A DNA stretch of 39,317 bases from an uncultured Senegalimassilia sp. (GCF_902464545.1 NZ_CABQJR010000024.1:1-39317), one strand, 5' to 3'; positions 15,694 through 24,420 are shown, counted from the first letter of the stretch. The notes: generated from the letters alone by a model not told the origin. Numbers and translations are program-made.

Positions 15694-16308
15694 ATGCCGA
15701 AACCGCATATCCCGCTCGATGAGCTGCGCGTGCAGGTGGAATCATGCCGCCGCTGCCCGCTGTGCGACGGTCGCACGCAAACGGTGTTCGGCGTGGGCAA
15801 CCCTCATGCGCGCGTGATGTTCATAGGCGAGGCACCGGGCAAAAACGAGGATCTGCAGGGCGAGCCGTTCGTCGGCGCCGCCGGGCACTACCTCAATGAG
15901 CTGCTCGGGTGCGCCGGTCTGCGCCGCGAGGACGTGTTCATCGCCAACGTGCTGAAGTGCCGCCCTCCCGGAAACCGCGACCCGCGACCCGAGGAAATCC
16001 AAACCTGCACGCCGTTTCTTCGCGAGCAAACGCGTACCATCGACCCGGAAGTCCTGGTCACGCTCGGTAAGTTCTCTACGCAGTTCGTCCTGAAGACGCA
16101 GGTGGGCATCACGCGCCTGCACGGCCGCGTACAGCGGGCGGGCAAATTTCTCGTCTTTCCCATCTTCCACCCCGCTGCCGCGCTCTACGACGGCGCAAAA
16201 CGCGAGGCCCTGGAAAACGACTTCGTAACCCTAGGCGAGCTGCTGCATCAACTAGACGAGCAAAAGGCTCAGGCGGCGAGAGCGGCAGAGCAGCGAAACG
16301 GGCAGTAA
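15694..16308 (+). CDS. family 4 uracil-DNA glycosylase, iron-sulfur type
   Basis: 204 residues. It excises uracil from DNA as the first step of base-excision repair. Four cysteines for the 4Fe-4S cluster are present: C18 and C21 (with a further C24), C89 in NVLKC and C105. GEAPGKNEDLQGEPFVG (45-61) is the uracil-pocket motif and HPAAAL (159-164) the second active-site motif. ATG 15694 has GAAAGGGG upstream; an upstream in-frame extension lacks family similarity. The C-terminal 20 residues are Ala/Gln-rich. folC follows after 126 bases but has its own promoter-like box. Confidence 0.93.
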   Translation: MPKPHIPLDELRVQVESCRRCPLCDGRTQTVFGVGNPHARVMFIGEAPGKNEDLQGEPFVGAAGHYLNELLGCAGLRREDVFIANVLKCRPPGNRDPRPEEIQTCTPFLREQTRTIDPEVLVTLGKFSTQFVLKTQVGITRLHGRVQRAGKFLVFPIFHPAAALYDGAKREALENDFVTLGELLHQLDEQKAQAARAAEQRNGQ

Positions 16309-16384
16309 CCGCAGCAGGGGAGAAGACCGGCAATTTCCCAACGGCCTGGAGAACCTGCGCATGCTGGGGCTTGGGTTGTCATCC

Positions 16385-16395
16385 CGTGCTAACCT
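16385..16395 (+). promoter_or_regulatory. extended -10 promoter of folC
   Basis: CGTGCTAACCT has TGC directly before TAACCT, matching the boxes at 5430, 15587 and 18017. The start codon is 40 bases on. Confidence 0.4.
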
Positions 16396-16434
16396 GCTAA
16401 CGAACAATGGACTTTCGAGCAAGGTGAATCCCGT

Positions 16435-17817
16435 ATGCCGCAAACAACCCCGCAAGACTTTGATCCCATCGCCTATATCAACACTCCCCATTGGCAGGCG
16501 TCGCGCTTGGGTCTCGACCGTATTCGCGAGCTGCTGGCTCGCTTGGGCAATCCCCAGAACGATCTGCGCATCGTGCATGTTGCGGGCACGAACGGGAAGG
16601 GTAGCACGTGCGCTTATATCGCCAACGTGCTGCAAGCCGCTGGCTATCGGGTGGGCTGGTTCTCCAGCCCGTTCATCGAGCGCTTCGAGGAACGCATCCG
16701 CGTGGATGGCGAGAGTATCGGCATGTCCGACCTTAAGCGCGTCACGCTGCAAGTGCGCGAGCATGCTGAGCAGATGTCGGTGGAAACCGGTGACCACCCA
16801 ACGGAGTTCGAGCTTATGACGGCGGTGGCGCTTCTGCATTTCGCCCAGGTGGGATGTCGGGTTGCGGTGCTGGAAGTTGGCCTTGGCGGGCGTCTGGACT
16901 CCACCAATGTCATCGCGGCCCCCGACGTCGCCGTTATCACGCGCATCGGCCTCGACCATACCGATCTGCTCGGCAACACCATCGGCAAGATCGCCACGGA
17001 AAAGGCCGGCATCATCAAGTCGGGAAGCGCCGTGGTTTCGTGGCCGCAGGAACCCGAGGCCGCCGAAGCCGTGGAAGCGGCGGCGCGCGCGGTAGGTTGC
17101 ACGGTCGCGCAGCCCGATTTCCGCGAACTGGACATCGCGCCCGTCCGCCATCTCGACCCTGCGCAGGTCGAACCCGGAAAGCCTTCGGTCGTGCGCCCCT
17201 TCACCTACAAGGGCAAAGCCTACGAAACCACGTTGCTGGGCAGCTACCAACCGCAAAACGCCGCATTGGCCTTAGAAACCGTGTTCGCGCTTCAGCGCCG
17301 TGGTTGGGATATACCGCAATCCGCTATCGAGTGCGGTGTTGCCGCCACGCGCTGGGCCGGCCGGTTCGAGGTGCTGCCGCACGTGCCGGGCAAACCTACC
17401 GTGGTTATCGACGGTGGTCACAACCCGCAGGGTGCCCAGGCGCTCTCCGATTCGCTGGCGGACGTGTTCGCCGGCCGCAAAGCCGTGCTGCTCTCGGGCG
17501 TCATGGCCGACAAGGACCATCCCGCCATGCTGCGCACGGTGTTGCCGCATGCTGCCGCGTTCGTTGCCGTGACTCCCGACAATCCCCGAGCGCTGCTTGC
17601 CGCGGAATACGCCTCAGAAGCCGCCCGAATAGCCACGGAATCGCCCGCGATCGACGCAAACCTGCCCATTTGCGCAGCGCAAACCTACGCCGAAGCCGCC
17701 CGCAAAGCCGGCGAACTCGCCGGCCCCAACGGCATCATCTGCGCATTCGGGAGCCTGTACAGCATCGCGCAAACCAAGCAGGCCCTCCGGGAAGCGGGGC
17801 TGCTCGCGGACGAATAG
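16435..17817 (+). CDS. folC: folylpolyglutamate synthase / dihydrofolate synthase
   Basis: 460 residues, a little longer than usual. It adds glutamate to dihydropteroate and to folates, making and retaining folate cofactors. The ATP-binding loop GTNGKGST (51-58), the family segment FSSPFIERFEERIRV (75-89), EVGLGGRLDSTN (146-157) and GLDHTDLLG support the call; DGGHNPQGA marks the C-terminal domain. AAGGTGA precedes ATG 16435. Whether it does both reactions cannot be told from sequence. Confidence 0.95.
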   Translation: MPQTTPQDFDPIAYINTPHWQASRLGLDRIRELLARLGNPQNDLRIVHVAGTNGKGSTCAYIANVLQAAGYRVGWFSSPFIERFEERIRVDGESIGMSDLKRVTLQVREHAEQMSVETGDHPTEFELMTAVALLHFAQVGCRVAVLEVGLGGRLDSTNVIAAPDVAVITRIGLDHTDLLGNTIGKIATEKAGIIKSGSAVVSWPQEPEAAEAVEAAARAVGCTVAQPDFRELDIAPVRHLDPAQVEPGKPSVVRPFTYKGKAYETTLLGSYQPQNAALALETVFALQRRGWDIPQSAIECGVAATRWAGRFEVLPHVPGKPTVVIDGGHNPQGAQALSDSLADVFAGRKAVLLSGVMADKDHPAMLRTVLPHAAAFVAVTPDNPRALLAAEYASEAARIATESPAIDANLPICAAQTYAEAARKAGELAGPNGIICAFGSLYSIAQTKQALREAGLLADE

Positions 17818-17960
17818 CGCTCGCGTTCGTCTCCCGGCGCCAGGTTTCGCCTGGAAGCCGATTCGAGCGTTCGTTCTGCGGGGTCCGCATTAGGGGTAGG
17901 GGTTAACCATAGATTTGCCTGTGCCTCGGCCTCCCGCCGCCCGCATGGTTCACCCGCGTA

Positions 17961-17981
17961 ACACGTATGGTTCGTACGTGT
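17961..17981. promoter_or_regulatory. inverted repeat upstream of acpP, possible operator
   Basis: ACACGTA and TACGTGT are separated by 7 bases, about 40 bases before the acpP -10 box. The symmetry suits a dimeric repressor or activator. Confidence 0.4.
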
Positions 17982-18016
17982 GGGACGCGGGGCAAAACCG
18001 GGTGCGCGGCGCGGCG

Positions 18017-18044
18017 TGTGCTACCATACGAACATTGCAATGTT
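18017..18044 (+). promoter_or_regulatory. acpP promoter with a palindrome at the start site
   Basis: TGTGCTACCAT (18017-18027) is an extended -10. The perfect 14-base palindrome AACATTGCAATGTT (18031-18044) covers the expected start of transcription, a position suited to a repressor of fatty-acid synthesis. Confidence 0.5.
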
Positions 18045-18062
18045 TGAGAAAGGACCGCCATC

Positions 18063-18281
18063 ATGGCTACCATCGACACCGTTAAGGAAGTCCTGGAAGA
18101 GAACCTGGACATCAACCCTGAGTCCGTTAACGAAGACTCCACGTTCGACTCCCTGGGCATCGACTCCCTGGACATGGTCGAGCTGATCTGCGACCTGGAG
18201 GAGAAGTGCGACGTGGACTTCGGCGAGCCCGAGGGTCTGAAGACCGTCGGCGAGCTGGTCGAGTACATCGACTCCCTGTAA
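18063..18281 (+). CDS. acpP: acyl carrier protein
   Basis: 72 residues, acidic, four-helix. S35 in GIDSLDMVEL is the phosphopantetheine attachment site. It carries growing acyl chains in type II fatty-acid synthesis. GAAAGGA precedes ATG 18063. It stands alone rather than beside fab genes, and is followed by a strong terminator, as suits a highly expressed small gene. Confidence 0.96.
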   Translation: MATIDTVKEVLEENLDINPESVNEDSTFDSLGIDSLDMVELICDLEEKCDVDFGEPEGLKTVGELVEYIDSL

Positions 18282-18296
18282 GCCGCAACGCTTATC

Positions 18297-18325
18297 GAGC
18301 ACGTTAGCCCCATGTTAACGTGCTC
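18297..18325. other. 10-bp stem hairpin after acpP
   Basis: GAGCACGTTA and TAACGTGCTC around a 9-base loop, 15 bases after the acpP stop, with no T-run. It could protect the 3' end of the message or act as a weak terminator. Confidence 0.5.
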
Positions 18326-18377
18326 AACTGCGCAAACTAAAGCGCGATAACCGAAGCCGGCTTTTAAGTCGGATGTT

Positions 18378-18418
18378 GAGGACCGGCCCCGGAATTGCCC
18401 GGGGCCGGTCCTCGCTTT
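18378..18418 (+). terminator. strong terminator downstream of acpP
   Basis: A perfect 15-bp GC-rich stem (18378-18392 with 18399-18413), loop AATTGC, followed by GCTTTTC. Confidence 0.8.
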
Positions 18419-18471
18419 TCCCGTTGCTTGTTGCTTTCAAGCTGATAACGGGGAAGCGGGCAACGGAGCGT

Positions 18472-18599
18472 GCGAGTCGTCTTCGTCTCTTAGGGGTGCG
18501 AAGGCCCTGATGCGACTCGCGCTCATTTGCGAAAAAGCTCGAATTCGCCCGCGCCCTATTCGTACTGACCCGTAAAGTCAGGACTCGAGCTTGCTCGAG
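18472..18599. ncRNA. candidate structured RNA between two terminators
   Basis: Three inverted repeats follow one another: GCGAGTCG/CGACTCGC (18472-18479 with 18513-18520), enclosing CTTCG/CGAAG; CTGAC/GTCAG (18565-18581); and CTCGAGC-TT-GCTCGAG (18584-18599). No coding frame is credible. No promoter is certain, so this is only a candidate. Confidence 0.25.
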
Positions 18600-18635
18600 C
18601 ACCATATGCCTTGCTTGTAACCGCGCACCCACGCC

Positions 18636-18667
18636 CACGAAAAGGGGCGGCCCGAAGGCCGCCCCTT
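18636..18667 (-). terminator. terminator of hpf
   Basis: The perfect 11-bp stem AAGGGGCGGCC/GGCCGCCCCTT with a 4-base loop is followed on the minus strand by TTTTCG. It ends 53 bases past the hpf stop. Confidence 0.8.
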
Positions 18668-18719
18668 GCAAAATGCATTTGTCCCGTACTGGCGATTCGT
18701 CAGATGCGATGCGTTCGCG

Positions 18720-19277
18720 CTACTCCTTCTGCTTCAGCAGGCCGTAACCGCCGTCGTCGCGGCGATACAGCACGTTGACCAGGTTCGTGTCGCGGTCGGT
18801 GTAAGCGAAGAAGTCGTGACCCAGCAGGTCGATCTGCACCAGGGCCTCTTCCTCGGTCAGCGGCGCGAACTCGATTTCCTTCACGCGGACGACTTCCTCG
18901 TCGGCGGCGAATTCAGCCATCAGGCTTTCGGGATCGAACTCGCCGACAGGGGCGACTGCGGCTTCGCGCGGCTTGCGGTCGAGCACGCGGGTCTTGAACT
19001 TGCGAAGCTGGCGAAGAACCTTGGCAGCCGCAACGTCGATGGCGGCGTACATGTCCTCTTCGGACTCCTCCACGCGTACGATGTGGCCCTTGGTGCGCAG
19101 CGTGACCTCGCAGATAGCGGGGGTGGCGTTGGCGGGGTTCTTCTCCACATGCAGCACGACTTCGGCATCCAGCGGATTGATGTCCATGACCTTCATGGAA
19201 TTGCCGATTTTGTCTTCGGCGTACTCGCGCAGCGCATCGGTTACAGGCATTTTGCGTCCGGTGACGGTAATGCTCAT
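18720..19277 (-). CDS. hpf: ribosome hibernation promoting factor, long form
   Basis: 185 residues. The N-terminal S30AE domain (1-95, starting SITVTGRKM) binds the small subunit; the C-terminal domain (about 125-185, VVRVKEIEF...LLGHDFFAYTD...VLYRRDDGGYGLL) dimerises ribosomes into 100S particles in slow growth. ATG 19277 was chosen over GTG 19286 because GAGGTG sits 6-8 bases upstream. The gene is divergent from nhaA, and a TATGCT -10-like box lies on the minus strand around 19398-19403, giving a leader of about 110 bases. Confidence 0.93.
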   Translation of the reverse strand: MSITVTGRKMPVTDALREYAEDKIGNSMKVMDINPLDAEVVLHVEKNPANATPAICEVTLRTKGHIVRVEESEEDMYAAIDVAAAKVLRQLRKFKTRVLDRKPREAAVAPVGEFDPESLMAEFAADEEVVRVKEIEFAPLTEEEALVQIDLLGHDFFAYTDRDTNLVNVLYRRDDGGYGLLKQKE

Positions 19278-19514
19278 GTCAATCACCTCTTCTTCGCGGC
19301 GGACAAAAAAGACCGACGGTGTTTTTCCTGCTCAGAACCGTAAAAAGTTCTTTCCAGATGGGTGGCAGGTTATCCCCTTCCGTCGAATCTGTAAGTACAG
19401 CATAGCGCACTTTACCTTGATTTAACCGGCGAATTCCCGGTATTTTCGGGTTCGTTCGTAAACGATTTGAAAACGTCAACGCCACGTTCCCGGGCGTGTC
19501 GCAACGCCGCCATG

Positions 19515-19674
19515 ATAGACTGTGCCGAATCCGCGAAGCTGCCTGCAAGGCGTCTATCGCGAAGGGCGGAAAGGGGCGTTCCGAACCCCCGCCGGCTCGT
19601 TTCGCCACGGGCCCATGAAATAGCAAGCTTCGTTTCGCGGGCGGCTTTGGCGCTCCCCGCAAGTTAGGTAGGAC
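19515..19674 (+). promoter_or_regulatory. structured leader of nhaA, possible riboswitch
   Basis: A TAGACT -10-like box at 19516-19521 would give a leader of about 145 bases. CGAAGCT (19534-19540) pairs with AGCTTCG (19626-19632), enclosing GGCGG/CCGCC (19565-19569 with 19589-19593) and an inner GGG/CCC. CGGG...CCCG pairing lies just before the Shine-Dalgarno TAGGTAGGA. Ion-sensing riboswitches are known before nhaA genes; identity here is not established. Confidence 0.3.
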
Positions 19675-21174
19675 ATGACCGACAGCCGTATCTACATCAA
19701 AGAGGTGCAGGGCCATCAGCATCGCTATCAGAAGCTCATCCAGCTGACGCATTCGTCCACGAAGGCCGCGGGCGCCATGCTGCTGGCAGCCGTGGTGGCG
19801 CTCATCGTGGCCAACACCGCCGCGCACGAGCCGTTCCTGGAGTTCTGGCATTCGCATGTGGGCTTCTTCTTCGGCGAATCCGTTGTCGAGATGTCGCTTG
19901 CGCACGTGATCAACGACGTGTTCATGGCCGTGTTCTTCCTCTTGGTGGGCTTGGAAGTGAAATACGAGCTCACGGTGGGTGAGCTGACGAACATCCGTCA
20001 GGCTCTGCTGCCCATCATGGCGGCCGTCGGCGGCGTTCTGGCCCCCATCGCCATCTACCTGGTGTTCAACGCCGCCGACCCGCTAACCGTTGGCGGTTGG
20101 GGCGTTCCCACGGCAACCGACATCGCGTTCGCGCTGGGCATCCTGGCGCTTCTGGGCAACCGCGTGCCGGCCGGCGTGCGCGTGTTCCTCTCCACGCTCG
20201 CCGTGGCCGACGACATCATCGCCATCCTGGTCATCGCCATCTTCTACGGTCAAAGCCCGTCGCTGGCCTGGCTGCTGGCCGCGGGCGTGGTGCTTGCCGT
20301 GCTAGTCGCCATGAATAGGGGGCATGTGTACTCGCTGCTTCCGTATATGCTGGTGGGCGCCTTGCTGTGGTACTGCGTATATATGTCCGGCGTGCATTCC
20401 ACCATCGCCGGCGTGCTGCTGGCGTTCGCTATCCCGTCCGGTTCGCGCGTGAACCTGCGCACCTTCGCCACCTGGTCCGACTCCAAGGTCCGAGAAGCGA
20501 ATCGCGCCTTCGATCCCGAGGAGCCCGTGCTGGCGCAGGGCCGCTATATGGAAACCGTCCGACACTTGTCGCACGTGGCGCGCCAGGTGGTGCCGCCGGC
20601 GACGCGCTTGGAGCACAAGCTGTACCCGTGGGTGTATTTCGGCATCCTGCCGCTGTTCGCCTTGACCAACGCCGACGTCAGCTTCGTCGGTATGGACGTG
20701 GGGTCGCTGTTCGCCTCCCCGGTGTTCTTCGGCATCTTCTTCGGCCTTCTGGTGGGCAAGCCGCTCGGCATCATGCTCATGAGCTTCCTGGTAGTGAAGC
20801 TCAAGCTGGCCAGCCTGCCTGAGAACGTCAACTGGCAGCACATGCTGGGCGCGTCCATCCTGGGCGGTGTAGGCTTCACCATGGCCATCTTCGTGGCGAA
20901 CCTGGCTTTCACCGATCCGGTGTTGGTGGCAACGGCGAAGCTGGGCATCCTGCTGGCGTCGCTTGCGGCGGGCGTGCTGGGCTTCACCTTCCTGCTGGTG
21001 CAGGCGCGCGGCGCCCAGAAGCAGGGCGTGGCGTTCGTGGACCCGGCTGTTGAAGGTGCCGATAGCAACCTGGAGACGCTGCCCACCGCGGCACGCGAGG
21101 CCGCGCTCGAGGGCCGCGAGATGCTGCATGATTTGGAAGCAGACGAGGAGCTCGACCCCCGCGGCGTAGCGTAA
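19675..21174 (+). CDS. nhaA: Na+/H+ antiporter NhaA
   Basis: 499 residues with the NhaA set of about 12 membrane helices. The ion-binding aspartates are visible: D149 in ATDIAFALGILALLG and the pair D179/D180 in LAVADDIIAI. It expels Na+ or Li+ in exchange for protons, controlling pH and sodium. It is longer than E. coli NhaA (388 residues): there are about 25 extra N-terminal residues, a soluble loop near 260-300, and an acidic C-terminal tail of about 55 residues (from 445) that could regulate it. AGGTAGGA precedes ATG 19675. Confidence 0.94.
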   Translation: MTDSRIYIKEVQGHQHRYQKLIQLTHSSTKAAGAMLLAAVVALIVANTAAHEPFLEFWHSHVGFFFGESVVEMSLAHVINDVFMAVFFLLVGLEVKYELTVGELTNIRQALLPIMAAVGGVLAPIAIYLVFNAADPLTVGGWGVPTATDIAFALGILALLGNRVPAGVRVFLSTLAVADDIIAILVIAIFYGQSPSLAWLLAAGVVLAVLVAMNRGHVYSLLPYMLVGALLWYCVYMSGVHSTIAGVLLAFAIPSGSRVNLRTFATWSDSKVREANRAFDPEEPVLAQGRYMETVRHLSHVARQVVPPATRLEHKLYPWVYFGILPLFALTNADVSFVGMDVGSLFASPVFFGIFFGLLVGKPLGIMLMSFLVVKLKLASLPENVNWQHMLGASILGGVGFTMAIFVANLAFTDPVLVATAKLGILLASLAAGVLGFTFLLVQARGAQKQGVAFVDPAVEGADSNLETLPTAAREAALEGREMLHDLEADEELDPRGVA

Positions 21175-21450
21175 GGAGCGCAGCGCGCCGCAGGGCGCGC
21201 TTGCGAAAAAGCCGTCGGCCCGTGCTTGCTCGGTCTCGTGCATCGCTGCTCGGCTTTGCGTTGCTTCTCGGTTCCGGGCGTTGCGCCTCGGATTGCGCGT
21301 CCCTTCGACTCCTGGTGTTGCTCCTCGGCTCGCGCCCTCCTGCTTTCGCGTCGTCGCCCGGTCCCCTGCGTTCGCTCCTCGAACGCCGCCGTTTGCGACG
21401 GGGCCGCCGCCGCTGTGTGCGCAAGCTGCGCAGGCGCGGCGCGCAAGGGA
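21175..21450. other. gap after nhaA, no gene seen
   Basis: GC-rich, Arg/Ser-coding in all frames and without a plausible start. A short GCGCGCC/GGCGCGC hairpin at 21182-21200 follows nhaA, with an A-run rather than a T-run. Confidence 0.4.
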
Positions 21451-21460
21451 ATCGTTGCGG

Positions 21461-21599
21461 TATACTTTCCGGCAGTTCAATCGCTTGCAACGCCGGTGCG
21501 CTCATGCGCGCATCGGCCTATGGCGCCCTGCCGGCAAAACCGGCGTTCGCGCTTGCGGGCGCTGCGTATTCGCGGCGCCCGCGTTTTCGACCAAGGAGG
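21461..21599 (+). promoter_or_regulatory. glmU promoter and leader
   Basis: TATACT (21461-21466) is the -10 box; the leader is about 130 bases. It holds GCCGG/CCGGC and an 8-bp stem GCGGGCGC/GCGCCCGC (21555-21562 with 21575-21582) followed by GTTTTC, which could be an attenuator. AGGAGG ends at 21599. Confidence 0.4.
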
Positions 21600-21604
21600 A
21601 TCGC

Positions 21605-22990
21605 ATGGAAGCTGCCGCTATCGTTTTGGCTGCGGGCGCGGGCACCCGTATGAAGTCCAAAAAGCCCAAGGTGGCACACGAGGTTTTGGGCAAGCCGCTC
21701 GTGCGCTGGGTGGTCGACGCCGCCCACGCCGCCGGCGTCACCCAGGTGGCGACGGTGGTCGGCCATGCCCGCGAGCAGGTCATCCCGCTGGTCGAGGGCG
21801 ACACGCAGGTAGTGGTGCAGGAAGTGCAGAACGGCACGGCGGGTGCGGTGCTCGCCTGCGCCGACGCTTTCGCCGGCTTCGATGGTTCCCTGTCGGTGCT
21901 CACCGGCGACTGCCCGCTCATCAAGCCCGAGACCATCGCCCGCTTGGCGCAGGTGCGCGATGAGAATAACGCTGCCGTGGTGGTGCTCACCATGAAGCTG
22001 GACGACCCCACCGGCTACGGCCGCATCATCCGCGATGCCGACGGGCAGGTCGAGCGCATTGTCGAGCAGAAGGACGCCACGCCCGAGGAGGCGGCGGTCA
22101 ACGAGTGCAACTCCGGCTTCTACTGCTTCGACGCCCGCGCCTTGTTCGACGCGTTGGCCCAGGTCAGCAATAACAACGCCCAGGGCGAGTTCTACCTCAC
22201 CGACGTCCTCGAGATCTGCCGCAACGCCGGCCGCCCCGTGCTGGCGCTCGCCACCGACGACGCCGCCGAGTGCCTGGGCGTCAACTCCCGCATCCAGCTG
22301 GCCCAGGTCACCAAGGTCATGCAGCGCCGCATCAATCACGAGCATATGGCCGCCGGCGTCACCATGGTCGATCCCGACCAGGTGTGGATCGGCCCGGACG
22401 TGAAGATCGCCCAGGATGTCGAGCTGCTTCCCCAGGTCATGCTCATGGGCGCCACCGAGATCGGCGAGGATAGCGTCATCGGCCCGAACACGCGCCTGAC
22501 CGACACGAAGGTCGGCCGCGGCTGCGTCATCGAGGAGACGGTGGCCATCGAGGCGCAGATCGACGACGCTGCAACCGCCGGCCCGCGCGCCTACCTGCGC
22601 CCGGGCGCGCATCTGTGCGAGGGCGCGAAGGCCGGCACGCACGTGGAGATCAAGAAGTCCACCATCGGCCGCGGCAGCAAGGTGCCGCACCTCAGCTACA
22701 TCGGCGACACCACCATGGGCGAGGGTGTTAATATCGGCGCCGGCTCCATCACCTGCAACTATGACGGCAAGAAGAAGTGGCCCACCACCATCGGCGACAA
22801 CGTGTTCGTGGGTAGCGATACCATGATGGTGGCTCCCGTGACCATCGGCGACGGCGCCATCATCGGCGCGGCGTCGTGCATCACCAAGGAAGTGGCGCCC
22901 GACGCGCTGGCGCTCACGCGCCCCGAGCAGGTGGAGATTCCCGGCTGGGCCGCTAAAAAGCGCGCCCGTCAGGCCGCAGAAGGCAAGTAA
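21605..22990 (+). CDS. glmU: bifunctional N-acetylglucosamine-1-phosphate uridyltransferase / glucosamine-1-phosphate acetyltransferase
   Basis: 461 residues, standard length. It makes UDP-GlcNAc, the precursor for peptidoglycan and surface polysaccharide. The pyrophosphorylase domain opens with LAAGAGTRMKSKKPKV (8-23) and includes VLTGDCPL. From about 250 the left-handed beta-helix (hexapeptide repeats such as IGEDSVIGPNT) carries the acetyltransferase, with YIGDTTMGEGVNIGAGSITCN-type motifs at about 360-385. ATG 21605 has AAGGAGG just upstream. prs follows after a terminator; the glmU-prs-pth order is common in bacteria. Confidence 0.96.
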   Translation: MEAAAIVLAAGAGTRMKSKKPKVAHEVLGKPLVRWVVDAAHAAGVTQVATVVGHAREQVIPLVEGDTQVVVQEVQNGTAGAVLACADAFAGFDGSLSVLTGDCPLIKPETIARLAQVRDENNAAVVVLTMKLDDPTGYGRIIRDADGQVERIVEQKDATPEEAAVNECNSGFYCFDARALFDALAQVSNNNAQGEFYLTDVLEICRNAGRPVLALATDDAAECLGVNSRIQLAQVTKVMQRRINHEHMAAGVTMVDPDQVWIGPDVKIAQDVELLPQVMLMGATEIGEDSVIGPNTRLTDTKVGRGCVIEETVAIEAQIDDAATAGPRAYLRPGAHLCEGAKAGTHVEIKKSTIGRGSKVPHLSYIGDTTMGEGVNIGAGSITCNYDGKKKWPTTIGDNVFVGSDTMMVAPVTIGDGAIIGAASCITKEVAPDALALTRPEQVEIPGWAAKKRARQAAEGK

Positions 22991-23024
22991 ACCGCGTCTG
23001 CCATAAGCCTTTTGCAATCCACAG

Positions 23025-23083
23025 GGCCGGCTGGCCGTGAAGTCCTCATAGAGGGTTCGCGTGCCAGCTGGCCTTTTCCTTTT
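23025..23083 (+). terminator. terminator between glmU and prs
   Basis: GGCCGGCTGGC pairs with GCCAGCTGGCC (10 of 11) across a 27-base interval, followed by TTTTCCTTTTCC. Confidence 0.65.
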
Positions 23084-23142
23084 CCGCCAGGTAAAATAAC
23101 TTCCGTATGAACAACTGCGAAGCGATGCGAAGGAGCACGCGC

Positions 23143-24120
23143 ATGACTGCGGAAATGGAAAAGCGTAAGAGGATGGCAGTGTTTTCGGGTTCCTCGAACC
23201 TGAAGCTGGCCGACGAGATCGCACAGGAGCTGGGCATCTCCCTGGGCAATGTGAAGCTGGAGAAGTTCGCCAACGGCGAAATCTACGCTCGCTACCAGGA
23301 AAGCGTTCGCGGCGCCGATGTGTTCATCGTGCAGTCCGTGTGCTCGAGCCCCAACGGCTTCGACGTCAACGACAACCTCATGGAGCTGCTCATCATGATC
23401 GACGCCGCTAAGCGCGCCAGCGCGCACAGCGTCAGCGCCGTCATCACGCATTACGGCTACGCGCGCCAGGACCGCAAAGCCGCCCCGCGCGAGCCCATCA
23501 CCGCTAAGCTGGTCGCCGACCTGCTCACCGCTGCCGGCGCCGACAACATCATCGCCATCGACCTGCATCAGGACGCCATCCAGGGCTTCTTCGATAAGCC
23601 GGTCAACCACATGACGGCCATGCCCATCTTCGTGGACTACTTCGAGCAGAAGGGCTTCAAGTCCGAGGAGCTGTGCGTGGTGTCTCCCGACGTGGGCCGC
23701 GCAAAGGCCGCCAAGAAGTTCTCCACGCTGCTTGATTGCGACATCGCCATCATGCACAAGGACCGTCCGAAGCACAACCAGGCCGAGATCACGGCCCTGA
23801 TCGGCGACGTGAAGGACAAGATCTGCATCCTCAACGACGACATGATCGACACCGCCGGCAGCCTGGTGGCTGCAGCCACCACGCTCAAGGCCAAGGGTGC
23901 GAAGAAGATCTACGCCTGCGCAACGCACGGCCTGTTTAGCGGCCCTGCCTACGAGCGACTTGAGAACTCCTGTATCGAGGAGGTTGTGGTCACCAACGCC
24001 GTGCCCGTGCCGCTCGAGCGCCAGACCGGCAAGATCAAGGTCGTCACGCTGGCCCCGCTGTTCGCGCAGACCATCAAGAACGTGTACAACAACGGCTCCG
24101 TGGCAAGTCTGTTCGAATAA
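23143..24120 (+). CDS. prs: ribose-phosphate pyrophosphokinase
   Basis: 325 residues, class I PRPP synthase. It makes PRPP from ribose 5-phosphate and ATP for nucleotide, His and Trp synthesis. Motifs: FANGEIYARYQESVRG, the ATP flexible-loop region YGYARQDRKAAPREPI, DLHQDAIQGFF, and the PRPP loop DDMIDTAGSL. ATG 23143 was preferred over an earlier in-frame ATG at 23107 because GAAGGAG lies 8 bases upstream and a TAAAAT -10 box at about 23093 would place transcription start near 23105. Confidence 0.95.
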   Translation: MTAEMEKRKRMAVFSGSSNLKLADEIAQELGISLGNVKLEKFANGEIYARYQESVRGADVFIVQSVCSSPNGFDVNDNLMELLIMIDAAKRASAHSVSAVITHYGYARQDRKAAPREPITAKLVADLLTAAGADNIIAIDLHQDAIQGFFDKPVNHMTAMPIFVDYFEQKGFKSEELCVVSPDVGRAKAAKKFSTLLDCDIAIMHKDRPKHNQAEITALIGDVKDKICILNDDMIDTAGSLVAAATTLKAKGAKKIYACATHGLFSGPAYERLENSCIEEVVVTNAVPVPLERQTGKIKVVTLAPLFAQTIKNVYNNGSVASLFE

Positions 24121-24253
24121 TCGTTTCGCCGCTCGGACTGCCGGAGAACTTGTCTGAGTTCGCAAGCCTTCGCGTTGCACCTGCACCGGCATCGCCTGAT
24201 GCGGTGGTTCGCGAAGGGTCCGGTCGCATGGGCGGCATATCCTAAAACGGGGA

Positions 24254-24290
24254 AAGCCCGCCTGGCTTCGCGAGGGGCTCGGGCGGGCTT
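24254..24290 (+). terminator. probable terminator of prs
   Basis: AAGCCCGCC and GGCGGGCTT form the stem. The trailing sequence CGCTTGTCGTT is only moderately T-rich. Confidence 0.5.
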
Positions 24291-24342
24291 CGCTTGTCGT
24301 TAGGGCAAGACACGCCGGGCCTGTGGGGTCGTGGCGTTCGAA

Positions 24343-24362
24343 ACCCGCCGGCCTTGGCGGGT
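24343..24362. other. hairpin upstream of pth
   Basis: ACCCGCC-GGCCTT-GGCGGGT, followed by GTTCGCTTGTT, 58 bases before pth. It may be a second terminator or a leader structure. A TATAAG box at 24404-24409 is very close to the start codon. Confidence 0.35.
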
Positions 24363-24420
24363 GTTCGCTTGTTAAAGGCTCCGGGCGCGGTCCTGGAGCG
24401 CGCATATAAGAAGGAAAAGC

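Noticed and set aside
21518..23224. 568-codon minus-strand frame opposite glmU
   Set aside because: Ala/Gly/Asp/His-rich mirror frame of a well recognised gene; no ribosome site or domain.
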